64,000 bases of DNA from Proteus terrae subsp. cibarius (lineage in GTDB: Bacteria > Pseudomonadota > Gammaproteobacteria > Enterobacterales > Enterobacteriaceae): positions 3,782,001-3,846,000 of the forward strand of contig NZ_CP047349.1 of the NCBI RefSeq assembly GCF_011045835.1, given 5' to 3'. The notes under the pieces are model-generated. The model saw only the letters and a program-made list of their open reading frames with translations, was not told the DNA's origin and did not search any database. Below, piece after piece: positions 37,896-47,439 of this stretch. How positions within the stretch are numbered: position 1 is the first letter of the stretch; each line of letters opens with the position of its first letter. Position numbers and translations under genes: made by a program.

Positions 37896-38141
37896 TTATT
37901 CGTTACCCCAGCGATTAAGAAACATGGCGATATCATCAATGCGCTTTTTATCAATACCCGCTTCTTTTGCCATTTCTTGCTGCGCGTCCTCACTAATTTC
38001 TTCGTTATTCATTAATCTGGTGAGTAGTAGCTGGAAATAGAGAGCAAGCGCATCTTCTTCTTTCTCAGCAACAGGATCGGTTGATTCCAGTGAATACTCT
38101 TCGACCATATCATAATATTTAAAGTGGATTTCATTGTTCAT
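37896..38141 (-). CDS. ymjA: YmjA family protein (DUF2543)
   Basis: This 81-residue protein closely resembles E. coli YmjA from memory, including the blocks [16 protein letters not shown] and the ending RWGNE. I chose ATG 38141 ([11 protein letters not shown]), because the extra upstream residues of the longer frame to 38177 have no family match. It is acidic and cytoplasmic and its function is unknown. Confidence 0.82.
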   Translation of the reverse strand: MNNEIHFKYYDMVEEYSLESTDPVAEKEEDALALYFQLLLTRLMNNEEISEDAQQEMAKEAGIDKKRIDDIAMFLNRWGNE

Positions 38142-38266
38142 AAGTTGTCCCCAAGAATTAACGTTTATACTCTCCATATTCGAATAACTAAGAGTATATA
38201 TCTACATTCGCCTGTTAACCTAAAATTCGCTATTATCCACTTCCTTCTTTTTTTGCGGATAAGCTA

Positions 38267-38983
38267 ATGTCTACGATTATCGATACTTTTATTGCTCCAC
38301 CTTGCCATGATGAAATCGAGATCCTTTACCAAGACGAGCACTTAGTCCTTATCAATAAACCGACAGGATTATTGAGCTTATCAGGAAAAAATCCACAAAA
38401 TATAGACTCCGTACATTATCGATTAGTGAAACTATTTTCGGGGTGCACTCTTGTGCATCGACTTGATTTTGGTACGTCTGGGTTGATGGTTGTGGCACGC
38501 AATAAAGCAGTCAATACCCTTTTGTGTCAGCAATTTAGCCAGCGCAGTGTAACCAAAATATACCATGCACTACTGTGTGGGCATTTGGATGATAATGAAG
38601 GCATAATCGATGCGCCAATTGCAAAAGATCCAGCTCTGTTCCCACGCATGTCAATTTGCCCGATTAATGGTAAGCCAGCACGCTCTCGTTATCACGTTAT
38701 TGAGCGTTTTTATCAAACGTTAGAAGATGGAACGTTATTGCCTTTAACACGGGTGCAATTTGTACCTGAAACTGGAAGGACGCATCAACTTCGTATTCAC
38801 AGCCAATTTATAAGGCATCCTATTTTAGGTTGTGATTTATATGGTGGGTGTGATGGAGGCTTAATTGAAGGAATGGAAAGAACTAAACGGACTCCGCGAC
38901 TTATGCTTCATGCTAGTGAACTTCATTTTGTTCACCCCATTAGCCAAGCACCAATAAAAGCGCATTGCGAAAGCCCGTTTTAA
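38267..38983 (+). CDS. RluA-family pseudouridine synthase
   Basis: This 238-residue protein has the RluA/C/D catalytic motif HRLDFGTSG with the aspartate near residue 66, and the RTHQLRIH block near residue 180. It lacks an S4 domain, like RluA. It resembles E. coli RluA most, but the similarity looks partial, so I do not assign the rRNA/tRNA target. It is divergent from ymjA across about 125 bases. Confidence 0.85.
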   Translation: MSTIIDTFIAPPCHDEIEILYQDEHLVLINKPTGLLSLSGKNPQNIDSVHYRLVKLFSGCTLVHRLDFGTSGLMVVARNKAVNTLLCQQFSQRSVTKIYHALLCGHLDDNEGIIDAPIAKDPALFPRMSICPINGKPARSRYHVIERFYQTLEDGTLLPLTRVQFVPETGRTHQLRIHSQFIRHPILGCDLYGGCDGGLIEGMERTKRTPRLMLHASELHFVHPISQAPIKAHCESPF

Positions 38984-38993
38984 ATGTCGATAT

Positions 38994-39476
38994 TTACAAC
39001 TTAAGTGCTTTTACTGTTTCATCGATATCAATTTCATCTTCAGTAAAAATTATCTCGGTTCCGTGCATCGTAATGATCGCAAGCTTTCTCAATGTACGCA
39101 TATTATTAGCACCATCCGCTGATTTTGGTCTGATACTATTCATTAACGTACCGACAGAAAGTACGGTGTTTTCTTTATTGATATGCGTATCTGCGGACAC
39201 ATCTTCACTATAAATACGAAATGATTTAATGGATGCCAGTTTAACTCGCTCACCTGCAATATAAACATATTTGCTATCAGGGATCACTTTAACCGCATAC
39301 GCAGACAGGCCTTTGGTATTGGTGGTCGGTTCAAACGTAACATTAGCATCTGTCTTTATCAAAGCAGGGTTGGCAACTTTAATCACGTGAAAATAACGGT
39401 TATCACCGTTTTCATCTTTTATAAATCCAAAACCTTTATCTTCAAACCACTTTGTGATTATTCCGTTCATTGCCAT
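38994..39476 (-). CDS. Cold-shock domain protein with a C-terminal extension
   Basis: This 160-residue protein has an N-terminal cold-shock domain (MNGIITKWFEDKGFGFI and RYFHVIKV resemble RNP1 and RNP2). It then has an extension of about 90 residues in which SIKSFRIYSEDVSAD is followed by a region ending in FTEDEIDIDETVKALKL. The usual CSP is about 70 residues. I do not recognise the C-terminal part. RNA or DNA binding is likely from the first domain; the function of the second is unknown. Confidence 0.7.
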   Translation of the reverse strand: MAMNGIITKWFEDKGFGFIKDENGDNRYFHVIKVANPALIKTDANVTFEPTTNTKGLSAYAVKVIPDSKYVYIAGERVKLASIKSFRIYSEDVSADTHINKENTVLSVGTLMNSIRPKSADGANNMRTLRKLAIITMHGTEIIFTEDEIDIDETVKALKL

Positions 39477-39577
39477 TATCGCCTACTCAATCGTTTATCT
39501 ACAAAAATTTTCAGGTGCAGTATAAAGCACAATGCGTATACAGACTATGCCTTTGAGGTAATAAGCGACGTTACTTA

Positions 39578-40111
39578 TTACCACATCAAATCATCTGGGA
39601 TTTTAAAATCAGCATAAGGATCGTCTTCATCTTGTTCTGTCTCGCTCAGTGCGTTATTTAACAAGATACAGTCCACGTCTCTTTGTATAATTTTATCCGC
39701 AACACTGGCTGGAATAATTGCGTATTCCGTTTTATCTGCATTATCCAGACGAGCAATAGCAAGACGCCCACTGATCAATTGAGATTGTGTCAGTTTATCC
39801 ACCACGATATTTTTAATAACATTATTATCAGTAAAATTAAAATCAATATCGCCTTTTGCTGGCGTAATTCTGTTCATCTCAATAAGTTGCTTAACTTGCG
39901 CTTTATATTCTTTAGATAAAGTGGCTTGTTTTTGTTGCTCACTAAGCAGTTTATCGCGTTCAAGTTGAGCTTTTTTATTTTCTTCTACAGCCTCTCTTGC
40001 TTCTCGCGCTTGAACTCGTGATTTTTTTGCCGTTCTTTGGACTTTTGCCATTTTTTTACTGGTCACAAGCCCTGCTTTTAACATTTGCTCTTGTAAGGTA
40101 AGTTTTGCCAT
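39578..40111 (-). CDS. yaiL: YaiL family protein (DUF2058)
   Basis: This 177-residue protein has a basic, coiled-coil-rich N-terminal half (KLTLQEQMLKAGLVTSKKMA, then Lys/Glu repeats) and an acidic C-terminus. This matches the enterobacterial YaiL/DUF2058 family. The role is not known; the nucleic-acid-binding look of the basic half is only suggestive. It is transcribed on its own. Confidence 0.8.
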   Translation of the reverse strand: MAKLTLQEQMLKAGLVTSKKMAKVQRTAKKSRVQAREAREAVEENKKAQLERDKLLSEQQKQATLSKEYKAQVKQLIEMNRITPAKGDIDFNFTDNNVIKNIVVDKLTQSQLISGRLAIARLDNADKTEYAIIPASVADKIIQRDVDCILLNNALSETEQDEDDPYADFKIPDDLMW

Positions 40112-40296
40112 TTTTATACCTAAATCTGCTAAATAATTTTTGAAATTATACCTGTAATTTCCAAGAGTGCATCAGATTGTAAGATTGGTGGTTTATTGAG
40201 AAAAATTGGACTTGTGAAATTTGAACCTATCCACGCATTCAGAGTATATTGGAAAAACTATTATCAAACTTTCTTTTATAACAGGTAATACTAACA

Positions 40297-40644
40297 ATGG
40301 CTCTGATCCCAAAAAACTATGCACGGTTAGAAAGTGGCTACCGTGAAAAAGCACTGAAAATCTACCCATGGGTATGTGGGCGCTGTGCGCGTGAATTTGT
40401 CTATTCGAACTTACGTGAACTCACCGTTCATCATATTGATCACGACCATACCAATAACCCAGAGGATGGCAGTAACTGGGAGTTATTGTGTCTGTTTTGC
40501 CATGATCATGAACACTCTAAATACACAGAAGCAGACCAATACGGCACAACGGTTGTTGCCGGTGAAGATGCACAAGATGATGTCGGTGCAGCCACTTATA
40601 ATCCTTTTGCTGATTTAAAGTCGATGCTCAATAAGAAAAAATAG
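40297..40644 (+). CDS. yajD: HNH nuclease family protein YajD
   Basis: This 115-residue protein has an HNH fold, with the zinc cysteines CGRCAREF and CLFCHDHEH and the catalytic core LTVHHIDHDHTNN (about residues 44-56). It matches E. coli YajD in length and motif order. It is cytoplasmic and of unknown biological target. Confidence 0.87.
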   Translation: MALIPKNYARLESGYREKALKIYPWVCGRCAREFVYSNLRELTVHHIDHDHTNNPEDGSNWELLCLFCHDHEHSKYTEADQYGTTVVAGEDAQDDVGAATYNPFADLKSMLNKKK

Positions 40645-40749
40645 TGAAGATAATGTCAGCTTTGGTGCAACCAACCGGCTCCCTTTTCACGCTCTTACGC
40701 AGAATAGTGTATACTTGCCAACCATAAATTTGTTCATGGTTAATTAATA

Positions 40750-41112
40750 ATGAAAGAAAACGAAAAAGCAAAAATCAAACTCCTCAGCGACCGTTTAGAC
40801 TTTATTCGTCACAAGATGGCAAGCCTCTCGTTATCAGACGAAGCGGAAAAATATGCAGAGTTTGAAAAAGAAAAAACAGAACTGGAAACTGAAATCGCTC
40901 GTCTGAAAGCAGTACGTAACAATAAACTCAGTAAAGAAGCCCAGAAATTAGAGAGTATGCCATTCAAACGCCTCATCACTAAGAAAGAACAAGCTGATAT
41001 TGGCAAGCTGAAGAAAGCCGTACGAGGATTGATAATTGTCCATCCAATGACAGCATTAGGGCGCGAAATGGAGCTAGAGGGAATGACCGGTTTTTCTAAG
41101 ACTGATTTCTAG
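40750..41112 (+). CDS. yibL: YibL family ribosome-associated protein
   Basis: This 120-residue protein is rich in Lys/Glu with a helical, coiled-coil-like middle ([20 protein letters not shown]). The C-terminal block [20 protein letters not shown] is typical of YibL. YibL is reported as associated with ribosomal particles in E. coli. It lies upstream of selC on the opposite strand. Confidence 0.82.
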   Translation: MKENEKAKIKLLSDRLDFIRHKMASLSLSDEAEKYAEFEKEKTELETEIARLKAVRNNKLSKEAQKLESMPFKRLITKKEQADIGKLKKAVRGLIIVHPMTALGREMELEGMTGFSKTDF

Positions 41113-41400
41113 TGAGAAAATGCCCTCAACTAAAACCTGCCATGTTCGACTAATACTGAAAGGTTCTTAATACACTTTTGTTGTTATGAACCGTCAGTTA
41201 TCCGTAGCTTTCTTACTACTACCACCAACACCTCGTTACACTTCGCAGTCATTGAGAGATTGTAATTCAGTATATTACAGCTAAGCCAATTACCTTCTAA
41301 TCGAACTATCCGGAATTTCCGGATGGTTGTGTTTTGGGCAATTTTCCTCTCAGAGAAAGCATTGATTAGAGGCTTTATTGGAAAGTGATAAAACAAGAAG
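41113..41400. other. Region between yibL and selC with a strong hairpin
   Basis: A near-perfect palindrome, ATCCGGAA with TTCCGGAT at 41308-41324, extends to about 41304-41328 with one G-U pair. It may end the yibL transcript or, on the minus strand, the selC transcript. No ORF is seen. The selC gene is often used for island integration in enterobacteria, but no integrase or island border is present here. Confidence 0.5.
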
Positions 41401-41495
41401 TGGCGGAAGATCACAGGAGTCGAACCTGCCAAGGACCGCTGGCGGCCCCATCTGGATTTGAAGTCCAGCCGCCCCACCGGGGACGATGATCTTCC
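41401..41495 (-). tRNA. selC: tRNA-Sec (selC), anticodon UCA
   Basis: This 95-base gene includes the encoded CCA end. The arms agree with E. coli selC: acceptor GGAAGATC/GATCTTCC, anticodon loop CTTCAAA in GGACTTCAAATCC, a long variable arm GGGGCCGCCAGCGGTCC, and the T arm GGTTCGACTCC. The eight-base-pair acceptor stem and long extra arm are the marks of tRNA-Sec. Its presence shows that the genome keeps at least this part of the selenocysteine machinery. Confidence 0.96.
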
Positions 41496-41736
41496 ATTTT
41501 TGAATGGGTCAAAAGGAAATAACGAGATGATTATACGCTGAATTATTTTTAATCCCAAGTGCATCAAATCAATAAAACCCCTTTCAAATAAAATAATCCC
41601 GTTTTTGAGTAAAACCTCCGATAATTACCGCGATACTATTGAACTTATATAGTTTCATCCTCATCTTACTATCTATAACGAATAAACTCAGTGGTGTGTT
41701 TTACGTCACTGCAAACCAAAATACAGGATGTTTTTT

Positions 41737-43779
41737 ATGTCAAATCCATTACTTAGCACAACGGGATTACCTGCATTTTCCCTTATCAAACCAGAACATG
41801 TTGTTCCTGCACTAAAAGAAGTTTTAACCTCGTATCGTGAAACAGTTGAAAAATTACTGGCTGATAATACTCAGTTTAACTGGGATAACCTTTGCCAACC
41901 ATTAGCTGAAGCAGGCGATAAACTTTCTCGTGTTTGGTCCCCTGTTAGCCATTTAAATTCTGTTAAAAACTGTACTGAACTACGTGAAGCGTATGAACAG
42001 AGTTTACCGTTGCTATCTGAATTCAGTACATGGATGGGACAGCACGAAGGCTTATATCAAGCTTATAAATCAATTAAAGAAAGTGCTGATTTTAATGCGT
42101 TAACTCAACCACAGAAAAAAGCGGTTGAAAATGCATTACGTGACTTTGAATTATCAGGCATCGGTTTACCAAAAGAGAAACAACAGCGTTTTGGTGAAAT
42201 CAGTGCGCGTATGTCTGAGTTAAGTGCTAAATACGGTAATAATGTATTAGATGCCACAATGGGTTGGTCTAAACTAATTACTGATGTAGAAGATTTATCA
42301 GGTATGCCTCAAAGTGCCATTGATGCGGCAAAAGCTATCGCACAATCTAAAGAGCAAGATGGTTATCTGTTAACACTTGATATGCCGAGCTATCTTCCTG
42401 TAATGACCTATGCGGATAATCGTGAACTTAGAAAAGAGATGAGTATCGCTTATAGCACGCGAGCCTCTGATCAAGGTCCAAATGCGGGTCAGTGGGATAA
42501 TAGCGAAATTATTGCCGAGATCCTCGCATTACGCCACGAACTTGCTCAACTACTTGGCTTTAAAAATTACGCTGAAAAGTCACTTGCTACTAAAATGGCA
42601 GAGTCTCCAGAGCAAGTCCTTAACTTTTTAACTGACTTAGCACAACGAGCTCATCCGCAAGGTGAAAAAGAGTTAGCTGAACTCACTCAATTTGCAAAAG
42701 AACACTATGGCGTTGATAAATTAGAGTCATGGGATCTGGCTTACTACAGCGAAAAGCAAAAACAACACCTGTTCTCAATCGATGATGAACAACTACGTCC
42801 TTACTTCCCAGAACAACGTGCTTTAAGTGGCTTATTTGAAGTTGTTCATCGTATCTATGGTTTAACAGCTAAAGAACGTAACGACATCGACACTTGGCAT
42901 GATGATGTTCGTTTCTTTGAGCTTTATGATGAAAGCAACACCTTACGTGGTAGCTTCTATCTTGATTTATATGCGCGTGAACACAAACGTGGCGGTGCTT
43001 GGATGGATGATTGCATGGGAAGAATGCGTCATGCCGATGGCAGACTACAAAACCCCGTTGCTTATCTCACCTGTAACTTCAATAAGCCAGTAGGTGATAA
43101 ACCTGCACTGTTTACTCATAATGAAGTCACCACACTGTTCCATGAGTTTGGTCATGGCTTACATCACATGTTAACGCAAATTGATACCGCTGATGTTGCA
43201 GGTATTAGCGGTGTACCTTGGGATGCTGTTGAATTACCAAGCCAATTTATGGAAAACTGGTGCTGGGAGCCTGAAGCATTAGCCTTTATTTCTGGTCATT
43301 ATGAAACTGGCGAACCATTACCACAGGCAATACTTGATAATATGCTTAAAGCAAAAAATTATCAGTCAGCAATGTTTGTATTACGCCAATTAGAATTTGG
43401 TCTGTTTGATTTCCGTTTACATACAGAGTATGACCCCGCTAAGGGAGCTCAAGTGATGGAAACGTTAAATGATGTGAAAGAACAAGTTTCTGTTGTTCCT
43501 TCAACTCCTTGGGCGCGATTCCCTCATGCCTTTAGCCATATCTTTGCCGGTGGCTATGCCGCAGGTTATTACAGCTATTTATGGGCGGATGTCCTAGCTG
43601 CTGATGCCTTCTCTCGCTTCTCTGAAGAAGGTATTTTTAACCGCGAAACGGGTCAATCATTCCTTGATAATATTTTAACTCGTGGTGGTTCAGAAGAGCC
43701 AATGGAGTTGTTCAAACGCTTCCGTGGTCGTGAGCCAAAACTTGATGCTATGCTCAAAGGCTACGGCATTAAAGGATGA
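41737..43779 (+). CDS. prlC: Oligopeptidase A PrlC
   Basis: This 680-residue M3 zinc metallopeptidase has the HEFGHGLHHML active site (HExxH, about residue 468 on). It degrades small peptides and signal peptide remnants in the cytoplasm. I chose ATG 41737 (MSNPLL), with AGGA about 8 bases upstream; the frame can be extended by three codons to 41728, which overlaps that site. rsmJ follows after 3 bases, as in E. coli. Confidence 0.96.
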   Translation: MSNPLLSTTGLPAFSLIKPEHVVPALKEVLTSYRETVEKLLADNTQFNWDNLCQPLAEAGDKLSRVWSPVSHLNSVKNCTELREAYEQSLPLLSEFSTWMGQHEGLYQAYKSIKESADFNALTQPQKKAVENALRDFELSGIGLPKEKQQRFGEISARMSELSAKYGNNVLDATMGWSKLITDVEDLSGMPQSAIDAAKAIAQSKEQDGYLLTLDMPSYLPVMTYADNRELRKEMSIAYSTRASDQGPNAGQWDNSEIIAEILALRHELAQLLGFKNYAEKSLATKMAESPEQVLNFLTDLAQRAHPQGEKELAELTQFAKEHYGVDKLESWDLAYYSEKQKQHLFSIDDEQLRPYFPEQRALSGLFEVVHRIYGLTAKERNDIDTWHDDVRFFELYDESNTLRGSFYLDLYAREHKRGGAWMDDCMGRMRHADGRLQNPVAYLTCNFNKPVGDKPALFTHNEVTTLFHEFGHGLHHMLTQIDTADVAGISGVPWDAVELPSQFMENWCWEPEALAFISGHYETGEPLPQAILDNMLKAKNYQSAMFVLRQLEFGLFDFRLHTEYDPAKGAQVMETLNDVKEQVSVVPSTPWARFPHAFSHIFAGGYAAGYYSYLWADVLAADAFSRFSEEGIFNRETGQSFLDNILTRGGSEEPMELFKRFRGREPKLDAMLKGYGIKG

Positions 43780-43782
43780 TAT

Positions 43783-44529
43783 GTGAATATCTGTTTACTT
43801 TGTGAAGAAGGCGCTGATAACAGCGCCTTATCTGATTTAGCGCAACGTTGGGGATTAGTTCACGACGAAACGCAAATCATGGCTTTAGTGTTAACGCCTA
43901 CTCACCTTGAATTACGTAAACAAGATGAACCTAAATTAGGGGGCATCTATGTGGATTTCGTAGAAGGCACAATGGCACATCGTCGTAAATTTGGCGGTGG
44001 CCGAGGTGAAGCGGTAGCAAAAGCTGTCGGGATCAAAAAAGACTATCTACCCGATGTTGTGGATGCGACAGCAGGGCTTGGTCGAGATGCCTTTGTATTA
44101 GCGTCTATTGGTTGCAAAGTCAGAATGGTAGAGCGTCACCCTGTCGTTGCTGCATTACTTGAAGATGGACTAAAGCGTGCTTACCTTGATGCTGATATTG
44201 GCGAATGGATGCAAGAGAGAATGACGTTAATTCATGCCTCTTCTGCCCAAGCACTGACTGAGATCACGCCGCCTCCTGATGTCGTCTATCTTGATCCGAT
44301 GTATCCGCATAAGGCGAAAAGTGCGTTAGTAAAAAAAGAGATGCGAGTGTTTCAATCTTTAGTGGGTGCTGATGAAGATGCAGATGCATTACTTGAACCA
44401 GCAATCACTTTGGCGAAAAAACGTGTCGTCGTAAAACGTCCCGATTATGCAGAGCCATTAAATAATCAGCCTGCACATGCCAATGTAACAACCAAAAATC
44501 ACCGTTTTGATATTTATCCTTGTGTGTAA
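43783..44529 (+). CDS. rsmJ: 16S rRNA m2G1516 methyltransferase RsmJ
   Basis: This 248-residue protein starts with GTG 43783, preceded by AAAGGA. The SAM-binding motif [17 protein letters not shown] is near residue 90, and the target-base motif YLDPMYPHK lies near 168-176. It methylates G1516 of 16S rRNA. It is coupled to prlC by a 3-base gap. Confidence 0.94.
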   Translation: MNICLLCEEGADNSALSDLAQRWGLVHDETQIMALVLTPTHLELRKQDEPKLGGIYVDFVEGTMAHRRKFGGGRGEAVAKAVGIKKDYLPDVVDATAGLGRDAFVLASIGCKVRMVERHPVVAALLEDGLKRAYLDADIGEWMQERMTLIHASSAQALTEITPPPDVVYLDPMYPHKAKSALVKKEMRVFQSLVGADEDADALLEPAITLAKKRVVVKRPDYAEPLNNQPAHANVTTKNHRFDIYPCV

Positions 44530-44565
44530 CCACTTACACATTAGGAGAAAATAAATTAGATTTGA

Positions 44566-44593
44566 AATCTGACGGGTGTTTAACACCCGTTCA
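44566..44593. terminator. Terminator between rsmJ and gdhA
   Basis: TCTGACGGGTGTT with AACACCCGTTCAGA forms a long palindrome at 44566-44593. It lies between the convergent rsmJ and gdhA. T runs are weak on both sides. Confidence 0.6.
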
Positions 44594-44605
44594 GAATAGG
44601 TAAAA

Positions 44606-45946
44606 TTACAGTACGCCTTGTGCCAGCATTGCATCAGCGACTTTAACAAACCCTGCAATGTTCGCGCCTTGAATATAATTAGTCTGCTTACCTTCACCGC
44701 CGTAATTCACACAAGCATGGTGAATATCTAACATGATGTGATGTAAGCGAGCATCCACTTTCTCTGCTTTCCAACTTAAACGTGCCGCATTCTGCGCCAT
44801 CTCTAAACCAGAAGTTGCAACACCACCCGCATTAGCTGCTTTACCTGGTGCAAAAAGGACACCTGCTTCGATAAAGGCATCGGTTGCTGCGATTGTTGTT
44901 GGCATATTTGCGCCTTCAGCAACGGCTTTAACGCCATTTTTAATAAGTACTTTGGCTGCTTCTAAATCTAGCTCATTTTGTGTCGCACAAGGCAAAGCAA
45001 TATCAACAGGCACAGCCCAAGGTTGTTGTCCTTCAAGATACGTTAAACCAAATTCTTTTGCGTACTCTTCAACACGACCGTAATTATTTTTAATTTCAGT
45101 GAGGCGAGCTAGTTTTTCAGTAGTAAATCCAGCTTCATCAACCACAGTACCACCTGAATCTGATGCAGTGATGACTTTTGCACCTAATTCTAAACATTTT
45201 TCGATAGTAAACTGTGCAACGTTACCTGCGCCAGAAACCGCCACACGCATTCCTTCAAGAGACATACCATGACGTTTAAGCATCGCATTAGTAAAGTAAA
45301 CTAAACCGTACCCAGTGGCTTCTGGGCGGATTAAACTGCCTCCGAATGAAAGGCCTTTACCTGTAAATACACATTCATTGCTATTAGACAGCTTTTTCAT
45401 CATGCCTGCCATAAAGCCAACTTCTCGTGCCCCCACCCCAATATCGCCGGCAGGAACATCCGTATTAGCGCCTAAATGGCGATAAAGTTCAGTCATTAGT
45501 GCCTGACAAAAACGCATCACTTCCCCATGACTTTTACCTTTAGGATTAAAATCAGAACCTCCTTTGGCTCCTCCCATCGGTAATGTGGTCAATGCATTTT
45601 TAAATGTTTGCTCAAAACCTAAGAATTTTAGGATGGAAAGGTTCACTGAAGGGTGAAAACGCATACCACCTTTGTAAGGTCCAATGGCTGAGTTAAATTG
45701 AATGCGCCATGCGCGGTTAACCTGTACTTGCCCTTTATCATCTAACCAACAAACGCGAAACTGAATAATACGTTCAGGCTCAACTAAGCGCTCAAGTAAT
45801 GATTGTTCACGATATTGTGGATTTTTCTCTAAAAAAGGCCACAAAGTGGTAAAAACTTCACGAACCGCCTGATGATACTCAGGCTGATGAGCGTTGTATT
45901 TTTCTACCCCTTCTAAAAACGAAGACAATGAGCCAGATATATTCAT
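44606..45946 (-). CDS. gdhA: NADP-specific glutamate dehydrogenase GdhA
   Basis: This 446-residue enzyme makes glutamate from 2-oxoglutarate and ammonia. The hexameric-class motif GGAKGGSDFNPKGKS has the catalytic lysine near residue 128. A Rossmann region VAVSGAGNVAQF follows near 235. It is a single gene after a well-spaced promoter region. Confidence 0.96.
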   Translation of the reverse strand: MNISGSLSSFLEGVEKYNAHQPEYHQAVREVFTTLWPFLEKNPQYREQSLLERLVEPERIIQFRVCWLDDKGQVQVNRAWRIQFNSAIGPYKGGMRFHPSVNLSILKFLGFEQTFKNALTTLPMGGAKGGSDFNPKGKSHGEVMRFCQALMTELYRHLGANTDVPAGDIGVGAREVGFMAGMMKKLSNSNECVFTGKGLSFGGSLIRPEATGYGLVYFTNAMLKRHGMSLEGMRVAVSGAGNVAQFTIEKCLELGAKVITASDSGGTVVDEAGFTTEKLARLTEIKNNYGRVEEYAKEFGLTYLEGQQPWAVPVDIALPCATQNELDLEAAKVLIKNGVKAVAEGANMPTTIAATDAFIEAGVLFAPGKAANAGGVATSGLEMAQNAARLSWKAEKVDARLHHIMLDIHHACVNYGGEGKQTNYIQGANIAGFVKVADAMLAQGVL

Positions 45947-46141
45947 TCAGCTATTCCTTTTTTGTGTAATGTGATGTTGGCATAACCTCATTTATTCGGA
46001 ATATTTTTGGGTTTTGTGAGGTCGATGTTGTTTTGCTTCTTGAATATATCATTAAAATGTATTCACACTTCAAGACATTTTTTTCATAATTAGACAAAAA
46101 AAAAAGGTTGACTCTATTTAACAGCAGGAAAAATGGGAATT

Positions 46142-46186
46142 TTAAGCAAAAAAATACCTGCATATGCAGGCATTTTTTTTGCTTAA
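46142..46186. terminator. Bidirectional terminator near the uspA end
   Basis: CCTGCATATGCAGG (46157-46170) is flanked by A and T runs and by TTAAGC/GCTTAA, making an almost perfect long palindrome. It ends the uspA transcript on the minus strand and lies upstream of gdhA. Confidence 0.85.
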
Positions 46187-46201
46187 ACAAGCAAGCAATT
46201 A

Positions 46202-46633
46202 TTATTCATCATCTTTCAGAGGAACAATTAGCATATCAACATGCACAGTATTAATTAGTTGGCGTGCTGATGACATCAATTTGCTCCAGAAGTCTTGGTG
46301 ATGACCACAAACGACTAAATCCATATCGTATTTCTTAATCGCATCAACCAGAACTTGACCTAAATCACCGCTACCACTCAGGGTTTCCTGAATTTCATAA
46401 CCTGATTTATCAGAGAGGTCTTTTAACGCGTTACGGGTTTCATCAGTAATACGTTGTTGCATATCACCGAGGTTGACATCAATTAGACCGGTATAAAGAT
46501 CAGAGTAGTTAACATCAACGTGAATTAAGGAAACTTTGGCATTATAGGGTTTTGCCATAGATACAGCTTTCTGTACTAAGACGTTACTCTCAGGGGATAA
46601 ATCAACTGCCACTAGAATATGCTTATAAGCCAT
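46202..46633 (-). CDS. uspA: Universal stress protein UspA
   Basis: This 143-residue protein matches E. coli UspA over its whole length. It starts [16 protein letters not shown], with [18 protein letters not shown] in the second half. It is produced in growth arrest. It is divergent from uspB across about 400 bases, as in E. coli. Confidence 0.96.
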   Translation of the reverse strand: MAYKHILVAVDLSPESNVLVQKAVSMAKPYNAKVSLIHVDVNYSDLYTGLIDVNLGDMQQRITDETRNALKDLSDKSGYEIQETLSGSGDLGQVLVDAIKKYDMDLVVCGHHQDFWSKLMSSARQLINTVHVDMLIVPLKDDE

Positions 46634-47039
46634 CGTGAACTCCTTCCATAAGCTGATTAATCGGTTGGAAAGGCGGTTAAGCCTAAATCCTATGTATTAA
46701 ATATAACGTTTTAAGATGAAAGTTAGATGTCGCCTTGATCACAACTTATGTCAAATTCATCAAGAAAGCATCTATCGATAAATAACAATATACACCATTT
46801 TAGATTAGCACGATGTCATTCACCGACAATATCATCATAATAATGAGAATTGAGTATAAAAAACAACAAAAACACCCTTTTAGAGTTATTTTTTATCTTT
46901 TTTTCTGAAAAAGGAAACAACTTGAAAAAGTCACTTTTGTTTATTGCTTAATTTCACCTAAACTTAAATTAGAGAAAAAAGTAACCTTTGTTGGTAAAGG
47001 TTTTCTCATCTCAGAATCTATTATTCTAGGGAGGGGATT
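46634..47039. other. Intergenic region between uspA and uspB
   Basis: This 406-bp AT-rich region carries the two divergent promoters. A weak stem (AACCTTT and AAAGGTT, 46983-47002) precedes uspB, and the ribosome site GGGAGGGG is just before its ATG. E. coli uspB depends on sigma S, but I cannot assign the -10 box safely here. I see no additional gene. Confidence 0.45.
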
Positions 47040-47372
47040 ATGTTTAATGTCATTGTTGTCTTTTGGGCGCTATGTATTCTTTGCCTGATTAATATGGTGC
47101 GTTATTTCTCATCTATTCGGGTATTACTCACCATATTGCGCCAATCTGATCCTTTGCTCTACCAATCGGTAGATGGCAATGGATTTTTTACTATGCACGG
47201 GCAATTTTCAAAACAGTTGCGACTTATCCGCTATATTAACCAACGCCAATACATCAACCATCATAATCCTGAAGTTATTATGCGTTGCGAGCGAATTTAT
47301 CGGCAATTTTATCTTGTTAGCCGTTTTTGTATTTTGGCTGTCGCAAGTTTAATTGCGATGCTTTTCTGGTAG
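47040..47372 (+). CDS. uspB: Universal stress protein UspB
   Basis: This 110-residue inner-membrane protein has a membrane helix at each end. It starts with [21 protein letters not shown] and carries the charged middle segment [20 protein letters not shown]. Its size and divergent position to uspA agree with E. coli UspB, which is needed for ethanol resistance in stationary phase. Confidence 0.92.
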   Translation: MFNVIVVFWALCILCLINMVRYFSSIRVLLTILRQSDPLLYQSVDGNGFFTMHGQFSKQLRLIRYINQRQYINHHNPEVIMRCERIYRQFYLVSRFCILAVASLIAMLFW

Positions 47373-47387
47373 TGACAAAAACAAAAA

Positions 47388-47411
47388 AACGGTGACTAAA
47401 AGTCACCGTTT
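47388..47411 (-). terminator. Terminator of pitA
   Basis: AACGGTGACT and AGTCACCGTT form a perfect 10-bp stem. The T run is on the minus strand, so it ends pitA; uspB ends just upstream on the other strand. Confidence 0.83.
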
Positions 47412-47439
47412 ATAAACAAACTTGGGTAAATTACTGCTA

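Noticed and set aside
41184..41567. 127-codon minus-strand frame over selC
   Set aside because: It is an open frame across the tRNA gene and adjacent hairpin, not a protein gene.
41113..41736. Genomic island at selC
   Set aside because: selC is a common integration site, but no integrase, direct repeat or foreign gene block is seen on either side.
45951..46190. 79-codon minus-strand frame before gdhA
   Set aside because: It covers the gdhA promoter region and the long palindromic terminator and has no recognisable composition or ribosome site.
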